From SAR86 cluster bacterium (GTDB lineage: Bacteria; Pseudomonadota; Gammaproteobacteria; Magnimaribacterales; AG-339-G14): 64,000 nt of DNA. A program made the position numbers and the translations under genes. Below the pieces are notes generated by a model. It made no database searches. It saw nothing but the letters and a program-made list of their open reading frames with translations, and was not told the DNA's origin. The stretch spans positions 1 to 64,000 of the forward strand of contig JAOIOC010000003.1 in the NCBI GenBank assembly GCA_028140145.1, in the 5' to 3' direction. Below are positions 8,198 to 17,576 of this stretch, one piece after another (the first letter of the stretch is position 1; each line of letters begins with the position of its first letter).

Positions 8198-10255
8198 ATG
8201 TTTAAAGTTTTACTGATATCACTAACAATCATTTTCATTGGTTGTTCAGACTCACTCAAACAGACAAAAGACTTTTCAGAAGAGGCAGACTTAAGTAAAA
8301 GAGAGAATGCCAGGCCTGCTTACAGTGAAGATAGGGACGTTTTTTTTGGTGATCTCCACGTTCATACCAAGCATTCTTTTGATGCCTATATTTTTGGCAC
8401 GACCGCTACTCCAGACGATGCTTATCGATTTGCCCGTGGTGAGTCTATTAAGCATCCATTAGGATTTGACCAACAATTACAAGAACCTTTAGATTTCTTT
8501 GCAGTTACTGATCATGGTTTTTTCATGGGCATGGTCCCCGGTTGGGCTGAAGTTGGATCTAAAGCTTCTAGGCTTCCTGGTGCAGATCACTTTCATGATC
8601 TTAATGCTATTGAAAATGTAAATCTAGACTCAATACCGCAAAGGGTTGGTGCTTTTAGAAATATGGTCAGAACTCTGACAAATTATGATCTGATTGGTGC
8701 TTTCAACGCATGGCGAACGAATAATTTATCTCTAGCAAGCGATATGTACGATCATGGAACGCATCTTGCAGCATGGGCGGATGTGGCTCGCTCAGCTGAA
8801 GAAAATTATGAACCAGGAAAATTAACAACTTTTATTGCTTATGAATTCACATCTTCAATGGCGAATTCAGAAAATCTTCACAGGAACGTAATTTTTGAAG
8901 GTTCGAAAGTGCCGACCAGGCCATTTTCACGAATTGATTCGATAAATCCTGAAGATTTATGGACTTGGATGGATATGCTGAGAGATGAAAAAGGCATCGA
9001 TAGCATAGCAATACCGCATAACAGTAACGGCTCGAATGGTCAGATGTTTGAAGATGAAAAATGGAACGGAGATGTTGTTGATAAAGAGTACGCAGAATTT
9101 AGGATGCGGAATGAGCCTCTTGTAGAAGTGACTCAGGTTAAAGGAACTTCAGAAACTCATCCTCTTCTCTCGCCTAATGACGAGTGGGCTAATTTTGAAA
9201 TCTTTCCTTCTAGAATTGGACAAAACATTTATTCTATTCCATACGGGGGTTACGTCAGAGATGCTTATCTCCGTGGAATGCTTGCAGAATGGGAGGGTAA
9301 AGGTAATCCCTATAAATTTGGTTTAGTGGGAGCCAGTGATACGCACACAGCTGCTTCCTCGTACGATGAATCAAACTATTGGTCAAAAGTGGGTCTGCTT
9401 GACGGTGAAACTTTCCTTAGAGGATCAACCACCCTTGCAAAGGAAGACATTGATCAGATTACTTCATCGGTAAACACCCAAGGTCTCTATCGATTCGTTG
9501 AACAAGACGAAGAATATTTCTTGGATACTTTCTACTCCCGGTGGGGAGCGTCTGGGATTGCTGCAGTTTGGGCTGAAGAAAATACCAGAGAGTCTATTTT
9601 TGCTGGCTTTAGAAGAAAGGAAACTTACGCAACTTCCGGTACAAGAATTAAATTAAGATTCTTTGGAGGCTTTGGCCTAGATGACCTGGATCTAAGTGAT
9701 GAAGAAATCATTTCTATGGCATATGAAAAAGGCGTGAGCATGGGTGGTGATCTTGCTTATAGTTCAGTTGAAAAGCCTTCCTTTATTGTTTGGGCGCAGA
9801 GGGATAAAAACGGTGCTCCACTACAAAGAATTCAAATCATCAAAGGAACCATAGATGAGTTCGATGCTATGCCAAACGAAGAAGTCATCGATGTGATTTG
9901 CTCAAACGGCCTGAAAGTTGATCCCAAGACTAACCGTTGCCCCGATAATGGAGCTAAAGTTGATATAGAAACTTGTGCCTTCTCTATGGATAAAGGTGCC
10001 GCTGAATTAAAAACTATTTGGACCGATGAGAATTATGATCCAACTCAAAAAAACTTTTATTACGTCAGAGTATTGGAGAATCCAACCTGTCGATGGTCAA
10101 CCTGGGATGCTATAAAAACAGGCTCAACAATCAGAAAAGATTTACCTATGTTCATTCAAGAACGTGCTTGGTCCACACCCATCTGGATAAGTTCCATTAG
10201 GCCTGAACAAGCTGCTTTATTTTCTACCGACGACACGGCTTTAGATAACAATTAA
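8198..10255 (+). CDS. DUF3604 (PHP-like) lipoprotein
   Basis: Lipobox IGCS; DVFFGDLHVHTKHSFDAYIFG, FAVTDHG, GLVGASDTHTA. Confidence 0.9.
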   Translation: MFKVLLISLTIIFIGCSDSLKQTKDFSEEADLSKRENARPAYSEDRDVFFGDLHVHTKHSFDAYIFGTTATPDDAYRFARGESIKHPLGFDQQLQEPLDFFAVTDHGFFMGMVPGWAEVGSKASRLPGADHFHDLNAIENVNLDSIPQRVGAFRNMVRTLTNYDLIGAFNAWRTNNLSLASDMYDHGTHLAAWADVARSAEENYEPGKLTTFIAYEFTSSMANSENLHRNVIFEGSKVPTRPFSRIDSINPEDLWTWMDMLRDEKGIDSIAIPHNSNGSNGQMFEDEKWNGDVVDKEYAEFRMRNEPLVEVTQVKGTSETHPLLSPNDEWANFEIFPSRIGQNIYSIPYGGYVRDAYLRGMLAEWEGKGNPYKFGLVGASDTHTAASSYDESNYWSKVGLLDGETFLRGSTTLAKEDIDQITSSVNTQGLYRFVEQDEEYFLDTFYSRWGASGIAAVWAEENTRESIFAGFRRKETYATSGTRIKLRFFGGFGLDDLDLSDEEIISMAYEKGVSMGGDLAYSSVEKPSFIVWAQRDKNGAPLQRIQIIKGTIDEFDAMPNEEVIDVICSNGLKVDPKTNRCPDNGAKVDIETCAFSMDKGAAELKTIWTDENYDPTQKNFYYVRVLENPTCRWSTWDAIKTGSTIRKDLPMFIQERAWSTPIWISSIRPEQAALFSTDDTALDNN

Positions 10256-10267
10256 AGTTAAAGAATT

Positions 10268-11140
10268 ATGATTTTAATGGACGGAAGTATGGGAAATGAA
10301 CTTCTGGCCAGAAGATCCGATTTGATTTCAGGTCTTTGGTCTGCTCAGTACCTAATAGATGCGCCAGAGCTGGTTAAAGAAGTTCATTTGGAATACATCA
10401 ATTCAGGTGCTGACCTAATAATCACCAATACCTACTCAACCATTCCAAGTTATCTGTCTAAAAAAAATGCTGTAGATAAAATGCCGGCTCTTATTCGTCT
10501 TGCTGGTGAACTTGCAAGAGAAGCTGTTCAAGATTCCAAAAAAGAAGTTATTGTTGCTGGTTCCTTGCCTCCATTGGAAGAAAGCTACCGACCGGATCTT
10601 GTCATAGATTCAGAAGAAGCTGTTCCAATTTATGAAACTCTCGTAAAAGAGCTTACTCCGTATGTTGATATTTTTATTTGTGAAACTATGTCATCGACCA
10701 AAGAGATGCAACATGTCATGCAAGCTTTACACAATCTTGAGAATGAAAAGCCTGTTTGGATTGCATGGTCTCTTAAAGAAGATCAAAAAAATAAACTGCG
10801 GAGCGGAGAGTCCATCAAGGAAGCTTTCAAAGCTTCTGCTTCGATAGAGCCTGAGGCATATTTGTTTAACTGTACAGATCCCTATGCGATTACTGAGGGG
10901 TTTAAAGAATTGAAAGAATTAACTCAAAAACCAATAGGCGGCTATCCAAATGTCTTTAATGTTCCTGATGGTTGGACCCTTGATAACGATGTTCAGGTAT
11001 CAGTAAGAGATTTGTCAGTTGAAAAGTTTTTAGAATTTGCAGAGGAATGGCGAAATCTTGGAGCATCCATAATAGGTGGCTGTTGTGGAATCGGCCCTAA
11101 ATTCATCAAGGCTCTAGCAGAAAAAAATAAATCGACATAA
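10268..11140 (+). CDS. Homocysteine S-methyltransferase family protein
   Basis: MDGSMGNEL, GADLIITNTY, IIGGCCGIGPKFI zinc site. Confidence 0.9.
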   Translation: MILMDGSMGNELLARRSDLISGLWSAQYLIDAPELVKEVHLEYINSGADLIITNTYSTIPSYLSKKNAVDKMPALIRLAGELAREAVQDSKKEVIVAGSLPPLEESYRPDLVIDSEEAVPIYETLVKELTPYVDIFICETMSSTKEMQHVMQALHNLENEKPVWIAWSLKEDQKNKLRSGESIKEAFKASASIEPEAYLFNCTDPYAITEGFKELKELTQKPIGGYPNVFNVPDGWTLDNDVQVSVRDLSVEKFLEFAEEWRNLGASIIGGCCGIGPKFIKALAEKNKST

Positions 11141-11150
11141 AGTCATTTTT

Positions 11151-11175
11151 TTGTCATTTTTATGTAAGATGACAA
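11151..11175. promoter_or_regulatory. Putative TetR operator, inverted repeat TTGTCAT-N11-ATGACAA
   Basis: 7-bp perfect arms immediately 5' of the TetR start codon. Confidence 0.45.
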
Positions 11176-11176
11176 C

Positions 11177-11833
11177 ATGCAAACTAGAAAGGCAACCAAC
11201 AGATCTAAGTTAATCAAAGCTGCAGCAGTACTCATCGAAAGTGATGGTTATAAAAACATAGACGTTACTAAAGTTACTAAAGAAGCCAAATTAGGCTACG
11301 GTACTTTTTATAATCATTTTTCAGATATCACAGATCTATTTGAAGAAATAACAAAAGAAGTGATCATCAGTATTCAAGATTTTGTAATCGATCTAACAAG
11401 TCATGAAACTAGTTTTCTTAAGCAGATTTTCATTAGGAATTACTTTCAATTTCATGCCTTTTACGGGTCTCCTATCCTTGAATGGGTCGCGGAAAATCCT
11501 ACGTTTTTAATGAAGCTATGGGATGAAAATACAAAAGGTGTTACCGATAACATGATCAAAAAAGCCATAAAAGAAGGTGAGCTAGAGGGAGAGCCTCTAG
11601 AACTTTTAGATCGGTTTGAGAATATTAGAGAAACTTATCGATGGAACTTCCTAGGTTCCCTCCACTCACTGCTTGCTGGGAAAGATCCAAACAAAGCTTT
11701 TGTAGAAAGTACTGAAGGTGTCGATATCTTTTCTATGCCGTATGAGAAAAAACATGAATTTCTCTCTTCTATCGTTTCAGACTATAAGAAACATTCCTCA
11801 AATATACAGAAAATATTTTTAAATAATTCGTAG
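11177..11833 (+). CDS. TetR/AcrR family transcriptional regulator
   Basis: N-terminal HTH: RSKLIKAAAVLIESDGYKNIDVTKVTKEAKLGYGTFYNHF. Confidence 0.9.
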   Translation: MQTRKATNRSKLIKAAAVLIESDGYKNIDVTKVTKEAKLGYGTFYNHFSDITDLFEEITKEVIISIQDFVIDLTSHETSFLKQIFIRNYFQFHAFYGSPILEWVAENPTFLMKLWDENTKGVTDNMIKKAIKEGELEGEPLELLDRFENIRETYRWNFLGSLHSLLAGKDPNKAFVESTEGVDIFSMPYEKKHEFLSSIVSDYKKHSSNIQKIFLNNS

Positions 11834-12879
11834 TGTGGAATAAAAAAGACATTAACGAATGGTACTCAATACATGAGTGGTTAGTAGGTTGTAACTATTT
11901 ACCAAGTACAGCTATCAATCAGTTAGAGATGTTTCAAAACGAAAGCTTTGATTTAGAAACAAATCAAAGAGAAATCGGTTGGGCAAGTGACATTGGCTTC
12001 AACAGTTTACGAATTTATCTACATGATTTGCTTTGGCAGGATAAAGAAAATTTTAAAAAACGACTTAATGAAATTCTAGCCCTATGCGAAGATTTAAATA
12101 TAAAACCCATCTTGGTCCTGTTTGATGATTGTCACAGACCTTTTCCCAAACTTGGCAAACAACCTCTACCAGTCAGAGGAGTTCATAATTCTGGCTGGAA
12201 ACAAAGCCCTGGACACGAAATTGTCAGAGAAATTGCAAAGGGTAATAAGGAAGAAGAAGCAAGACTAAAATTATTTACTCAAGAAATCCTCGATGATTTT
12301 CGAGACGATGAAAGAATCTTATTATGGGATCTATACAACGAACCCGGTCAATTTGGTATTGGTGACGAATCTAATATTCTTTTAGGTAAAGTTTGGGATT
12401 GGGCCTTTGAAGTTCGTCCATCACAGCCCTTAACTGCCTGCCTTGATGGCACGATTGGCGATAAAAATATTCAGACCAATAAAGAAAAATCAGATGTCAT
12501 TACTTTCCATGTCTATGAACACCAAAAGGTAATTCCTATCATTGAAGAACTAAAAGAAATTGGTAGACCTCTTATATGCACTGAATACATGGCAAGGGAA
12601 TTTGGTACGACATTTGAATTTACCTTGCCTATCTTTAAAGAGCACAACATTGGAGCATATAACTGGGGTCTTGTTGCAGGCAAAAGTCAGACGCATTTTG
12701 GCTGGGAAACTATCTTAAAATTCAAAGAACTGAAAGATAAAGGAGATTTTGTAAGAGAAGGAGAACCTCTTCCAGAACCAGATATTTGGTTTCACGATAT
12801 TTTCAGGATTAATGGCTCTCCTTATAATCAAAGTGAAATTGACTTTATAAAAACAATCACCAAAGAGCTACAGGATTAA
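11833..12879 (+). CDS. Glycoside hydrolase-like (TIM-barrel, GH5-type) protein, GTG start
   Basis: GCNYLPS, RIYLHDLLW, ILLWDLYNEPGQ, PLICTEYMAR; TAGTG overlap with TetR. Confidence 0.75.
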   Translation: MWNKKDINEWYSIHEWLVGCNYLPSTAINQLEMFQNESFDLETNQREIGWASDIGFNSLRIYLHDLLWQDKENFKKRLNEILALCEDLNIKPILVLFDDCHRPFPKLGKQPLPVRGVHNSGWKQSPGHEIVREIAKGNKEEEARLKLFTQEILDDFRDDERILLWDLYNEPGQFGIGDESNILLGKVWDWAFEVRPSQPLTACLDGTIGDKNIQTNKEKSDVITFHVYEHQKVIPIIEELKEIGRPLICTEYMAREFGTTFEFTLPIFKEHNIGAYNWGLVAGKSQTHFGWETILKFKELKDKGDFVREGEPLPEPDIWFHDIFRINGSPYNQSEIDFIKTITKELQD

Positions 12880-13798
12880 TAATCATTTGAACTGCTCCTT
12901 TTAATTTTGCCTGGCCTAAGACAAATAAAAATTCACTAACGCCTTCGCTTGCCAATCTTCCTGTATTCATGGTCTCAAGAATATAAATCCCATTTTCTTT
13001 GATAAGAGTTACATGATCATAAAAAACTTTATCGCCCTCAATAGGTGGAACAGCTCCTACACCCCAAGTATCAGATCCAACTGCCATAGGATTTAAGGAT
13101 GCAAGATATCTTGCTGCGTCATTAGTTATGCCTGGCTCAGTAGAGACCCATTCTTGCGGATTTTGTTTAAGCTTTGCGTCTGTCCATCCAGTATGGAAAA
13201 TTATAATGTCGCCATCTTTAAACTTAATATTCTGTTTTTTTGCAGCTCTTTTAATATCGTCGACTGTTATTGGTTCTCCGCCCTTCATAAATTTCACATT
13301 TTTTAAAGAAGTCATATCTAAAAGTACTCCTCTCCCAACCAAAGGGGGGATTTTTTCAATACCAAATTTTGTCATGCCATTAATGAATGCAAATTCCTTG
13401 CCGGGAGTACAATTATAAAATTCCTGGCTTTCTCCAAGGTGTCCCAAACTATCAATTTGTGAACCAGTACCTAGCCACATCTGCAGTACATCGTCATTTG
13501 CCGACATGTCCCATCCGTAATCCCCAATTGCGACTCGACCAAAATGCTGATCAGGTTGAACAACTTGTAGCTGAGTGTATCTTGGAGGAAAAGCCGGCAT
13601 GCCTGGCTCAATAACTACTCCAAGTCCGTGAGATTTTCCTTGTTTGACGAGTTTTAATGCCTCTAAAGTGTTTTGATTCGATATTAGGTTTGCCGATCCT
13701 ATCTGATCGTTAGGTCCCCATTTAGAAGTTACACACTCATTTCCGAAGTTAAAAAAGGAACTTGATAAAATCGAAATTAGAATTAAGAATTTTTTCAT
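12857..13798 (-). CDS. Secreted cyclase family protein (kynurenine formamidase-like)
   Basis: Start trimmed to MKKFLILISILSSSF with RBS aggagag; GTGSQIDSLGHLG, HTGWTD. Confidence 0.85.
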   Translation of the reverse strand: MKKFLILISILSSSFFNFGNECVTSKWGPNDQIGSANLISNQNTLEALKLVKQGKSHGLGVVIEPGMPAFPPRYTQLQVVQPDQHFGRVAIGDYGWDMSANDDVLQMWLGTGSQIDSLGHLGESQEFYNCTPGKEFAFINGMTKFGIEKIPPLVGRGVLLDMTSLKNVKFMKGGEPITVDDIKRAAKKQNIKFKDGDIIIFHTGWTDAKLKQNPQEWVSTEPGITNDAARYLASLNPMAVGSDTWGVGAVPPIEGDKVFYDHVTLIKENGIYILETMNTGRLASEGVSEFLFVLGQAKLKGAVQMIINPVALW

Positions 13799-14001
13799 AT
13801 CTCTCCTAAATATTTTTAAATGTATCTTTACTTTAATATTTTTTTTCAAGTTTTTACAAACTTACGCAATATTTGTAGTTGAGAGTTAAGCCAAGTAACT
13901 TTGCCTTTAATTAACTCAAGTTCGAAAGATTAGTAAAGACTTTCGGTCATCTGGAAATATTCTCCCATCATTAGGAACAAAGACGCGACTGATTTTCTAA
14001 T

Positions 14002-14124
14002 TAATTAGTCTTCAGCTTTTTCTTTTTCTTGATAATTTTTTTTAGCTTCTAAATATTCCTCTTCAGATAGCTTATGCCAACCTATGCATTTACCAATTGG
14101 ACTTCTTCCACATCCACAATCCAT
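14002..14124 (-). CDS. Small Cys-rich protein (40 aa)
   Basis: Hand translation MDCGCGRSPIGKCIGWHKLSEEEYLEAKKIIKKKKKLKTN; RBS taggag; directly downstream of the aminotransferase. Confidence 0.6.
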
Positions 14125-14144
14125 TTATGACTCCTACCATCATA

Positions 14145-15521
14145 TTAATGAACTTTCATTATCTCATCTTTTGCTTCTTGCAAAGACTTTTTTAGTTTGT
14201 CTGTAAGCTCATCAACTTCCTTTTCAGAAATAATCAAGGGCGGACAGAGAGCAACGGTGTCCAGTATGGGCCTCACAATAAGACCATTCTTTTGACAGGT
14301 ATCGCTTAAAATTTTGCCGGCTTTGCCTGCTTCTTCAAAAGCGATCTTGTTTAAAGGATCTTTGTACAATTCAATACCAGCAATCAAACCAATTCCTCTG
14401 ACTTCACCAACGTAGTCTTCCTCGAGGATTTCTTTTATAGAATTTTGAAAGTATTCGCCTACTTTTTTTGCGTGTTGAAAAACCTTATCTCGCTCATAAA
14501 TTTCTAACGTTTTAAGAGCAACCGCACAAGAAACGGGGTGCCCAGAATAAGTATAGCCGTGACCAAAAACTCCTATGTCTCCGCTAGCTTCTTTGATGGG
14601 CTCAAATAATTCGTCGTTCACAATAACTGCACTAATTGGAATATAGCCAGATGAGAGTGCTTTGGCTATGGTCATCGAAGTTGGTTTTATTTCATATGTT
14701 TCAGAACCAAATGCATTTCCTGTTCTTCCGAAAGCAGTGACCACTTCATCGACAATTAAAGGGATATCGAATTTATCTAAAACATCTTGAATAGCAGGGA
14801 AATAACCTTTTGGCGGGAGTATTACTCCGCCAGCCCCCATCAAAGGCTCAGCGATCATTGCAGCAATAGATTCCGGCCCTTCATCAAGTATCGTTTTTTC
14901 TAAAGTCTCTGATAAGCGCCTTACATAGTCTTCTTCAGTCTCTCCTTCTTTGCCTTCTTTAAAATAGTGTGGGGTTTCAGTGTGAATAAAATTTTCTTGT
15001 GGCAGATCAAATAATTTATGTTGGTTTGGCAATCCAGTCATACTAGCGCTGGTAACAGTAACTCCGTGATACCCTTTTTTTCTCGCGATCATTTTCTTCT
15101 TTTTCTCTTTCCCCAGCTTATTATTTGCGTAAGTGAATAATTTATATTGTGTATCGTTAGAATCAGAGCCTGAGAGACCAAAAAAAACTTTTCCTGATGA
15201 AAAAGGAGACATTTCAATCAATTTTTCAGCCAAAAGAATTGCAGGTTCATGAGATTTTGAAGCAAATAAAGTTGAGTACCCAAGCTTGGACATCTGTTCC
15301 TTAGCTGCATCTGCCAGTTCGGTGACACCATGACCAAGTGAAGTACACCAAAGACCGGCAAGACCATCAATGTATTTTTTTCCATCTTTATCGAAGATAT
15401 AGATACCTTCACCTCTTTCCAAAATGAGCACATCTTGGGTTATATGACTTTTAAGATTTGTAATTGGATGGAATAGATAATCCCTATCTAATGCTTCTAA
15501 ATCAAAATTTTTTGCTTTCAC
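14145..15521 (-). CDS. Class III (omega) aminotransferase
   Basis: LIVDEVVTAFGRTG, PLP Lys in SMTIAKALSSGYIPISAVIV. Confidence 0.93.
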   Translation of the reverse strand: MKAKNFDLEALDRDYLFHPITNLKSHITQDVLILERGEGIYIFDKDGKKYIDGLAGLWCTSLGHGVTELADAAKEQMSKLGYSTLFASKSHEPAILLAEKLIEMSPFSSGKVFFGLSGSDSNDTQYKLFTYANNKLGKEKKKKMIARKKGYHGVTVTSASMTGLPNQHKLFDLPQENFIHTETPHYFKEGKEGETEEDYVRRLSETLEKTILDEGPESIAAMIAEPLMGAGGVILPPKGYFPAIQDVLDKFDIPLIVDEVVTAFGRTGNAFGSETYEIKPTSMTIAKALSSGYIPISAVIVNDELFEPIKEASGDIGVFGHGYTYSGHPVSCAVALKTLEIYERDKVFQHAKKVGEYFQNSIKEILEEDYVGEVRGIGLIAGIELYKDPLNKIAFEEAGKAGKILSDTCQKNGLIVRPILDTVALCPPLIISEKEVDELTDKLKKSLQEAKDEIMKVH

Positions 15522-15587
15522 GATCGCAATAGTACATTTGTACGAGGAAATTTAAAAGTAAGAAGTTGAATCAAATTTTAGGACAAA

Positions 15588-16589
15588 TTAGATAGAAAAG
15601 TTTTCATCAATTGCTGCACAACTTTTTTTCCAAATCATCTCCCTAGTTTCAGGATTGTCGTATTTCGCCTCTAATTTAAAGGTAGTGGCCGGTCCTTTCA
15701 TGCCTTTAGGACCAATGAATGTTCCTGATTCAATTGAAGGGTCAGCTATGCCTCGCAAAATGCCCATAGTTCCATCCTCTTGAGACTGACCAAATTTCAT
15801 AAATTGTGCGGTAAACCATCTGCCTAAACCCCCCTCTTTAACTGTGGTATTTTGAAGATCAGTCTCAGCAAGACCAGGGTGTGCAACGATAGCTTTAATC
15901 TTTGAACCACTATTTTTCAATTTTTCATGCATAGCTGCAGTATAAGCTGCGTTTGCCAATTTTGTTTGCCCGTAACGTATCCATCTACCACCGCCAAAAA
16001 ACATACTTTTACCATTTCCTCCTAGAGATCCGCCTTTTTGCTCTAAAAATTGTGGTTCAAGTTTTTTTACAGAATGTCTTGCTCCGCTAGAGTGGTTGAC
16101 TACTCTTGCTTCGCTTTTTTCATTTGCAGCTTTTTCGAGCAGCGGCCATAAAAGTTTCGTTAATAAAAAGTGTGAAAGGTGATTGGTTTGCATTTGAATA
16201 TCGTACCCATCGCCAGTTGGCATGTCTTCGAGCGCCATCACTCCGGCATTATTGCAGAGCACATCAATGCCCTCTGAACAAAGCTCATTAATTTTGGGGA
16301 TACATTCCCGCACTGCAGCAAAACTTTGCAAGTCGCAATCTATCGCATGAAAAGATCCATTGGAAGTTGTCTCTTTTAATTTTTCAAATGAGTTTTTAGC
16401 CCTTTCTGAAGGTCTATTTAAAAGAACAACTTTTGCGCCTAGTTTGCCGCATGCTTCAGCTGCGGTGTATCCGGTACCAGAGGTAGTTCCTGTAATGACT
16501 ATGGTTTTACCTACAAGGGGAGGAAGGCTTTCAAAAAGCTCATGATAATATTTAGATTCGAGATTAGGTTTTTTATATCCTTTTTTCAT
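15588..16589 (-). CDS. SDR family oxidoreductase (retinol-DH-like)
   Basis: TGTTSGTGYTAAE, NNAGVM, YGQTKLAN. Confidence 0.92.
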   Translation of the reverse strand: MKKGYKKPNLESKYYHELFESLPPLVGKTIVITGTTSGTGYTAAEACGKLGAKVVLLNRPSERAKNSFEKLKETTSNGSFHAIDCDLQSFAAVRECIPKINELCSEGIDVLCNNAGVMALEDMPTGDGYDIQMQTNHLSHFLLTKLLWPLLEKAANEKSEARVVNHSSGARHSVKKLEPQFLEQKGGSLGGNGKSMFFGGGRWIRYGQTKLANAAYTAAMHEKLKNSGSKIKAIVAHPGLAETDLQNTTVKEGGLGRWFTAQFMKFGQSQEDGTMGILRGIADPSIESGTFIGPKGMKGPATTFKLEAKYDNPETREMIWKKSCAAIDENFSI

Positions 16590-16590
16590 T

Positions 16591-17574
16591 CTAATTAAAT
16601 AAATTTTCTAGAGTGTAAATTTGCTCTGTATCAAGTCTACCTTTTTTTTCTGCCTCTAAGCACTCGATCAATTCCTCTCTATTTTTAATGCCTAAAATGA
16701 CAGAACCTACTTTATCAATACTTAAAGCATATCTGTGAGCAAGAGAAGCAGGAGATTCTCCCCAATCTTCAGCAAGCTCACGAAACGGTTGAGCTTTTTC
16801 ATAATCAGCAAAATCAGGATGATCAAACCCGCTTGGATGCGGCTCTCGATCCATTTTTGAGGTCAGTGCACCAGCTTGAACAGCTCGAATAGCCAAAATG
16901 GGAATGTCTTTTTTCTTGCTTTCGTCTAGAACCAATTTTGGATTTGGCTTTATGCTGGCGTACCCGATTGCTCCTAATGAATTCAAAACATTTACTCCAC
17001 ACTGAATTGCATCCGGAGGAGTTGTAGAATTGATCACATCGCACACAGCCTCCTCTTGACCAGGACCAATACCCCAATTCAAGATCTTACCTTCTTTTTT
17101 TAAGGTCTCCATCGCTGGCACAACGGCATCGTAAAAGCTTTTTAAGGTTGTTAGGTTTCCAGTGGCAACAAAAGATGAATCGGGTTTTTGAGATTCATGA
17201 TCATTCTCTATTAGCTGGGAATGAAGAAGAAAGAGGTCAACGTAATCAGTTCCCATGGTATCTAAACTCCGTATCAATGATGTATTGAAGCGGTCATAGA
17301 CTTCCTCATCAGGCATACTGCCGAGCGCGCATTTTGTCGTTAACCTAAAGCTATCTCTGCTTCTCTCTTTTATAGCCTCACCCACAACTCTTTCAGCCTC
17401 TCCTTTTCCATACATTGGAGCAACATCTAGGTGATCGATTCCCGACTCTAAAGCCAGATGAACAGATGCGATGCTCTCATCTTTGGAAGTCTCTCCCCAA
17501 ACATTGCCAATGCCACCACCTCCAAGGGTTAAGGCACTTACTGATCCGAACGGTTTAAATTCTCTTGACTCCAT
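16591..17574 (-). CDS. Aldo/keto reductase
   Basis: LGGGGIGNVWG, GIDHLDVAPMYGKGEAE, DYVDLFLLHS. Confidence 0.93.
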   Translation of the reverse strand: MESREFKPFGSVSALTLGGGGIGNVWGETSKDESIASVHLALESGIDHLDVAPMYGKGEAERVVGEAIKERSRDSFRLTTKCALGSMPDEEVYDRFNTSLIRSLDTMGTDYVDLFLLHSQLIENDHESQKPDSSFVATGNLTTLKSFYDAVVPAMETLKKEGKILNWGIGPGQEEAVCDVINSTTPPDAIQCGVNVLNSLGAIGYASIKPNPKLVLDESKKKDIPILAIRAVQAGALTSKMDREPHPSGFDHPDFADYEKAQPFRELAEDWGESPASLAHRYALSIDKVGSVILGIKNREELIECLEAEKKGRLDTEQIYTLENLFN

Positions 17575-17576
17575 AT

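Noticed and set aside
13938-13962. CGAAAG...CTTTCG hairpin as a small RNA
   Set aside because: Six-bp stem with long loop, no promoter or terminator signals.
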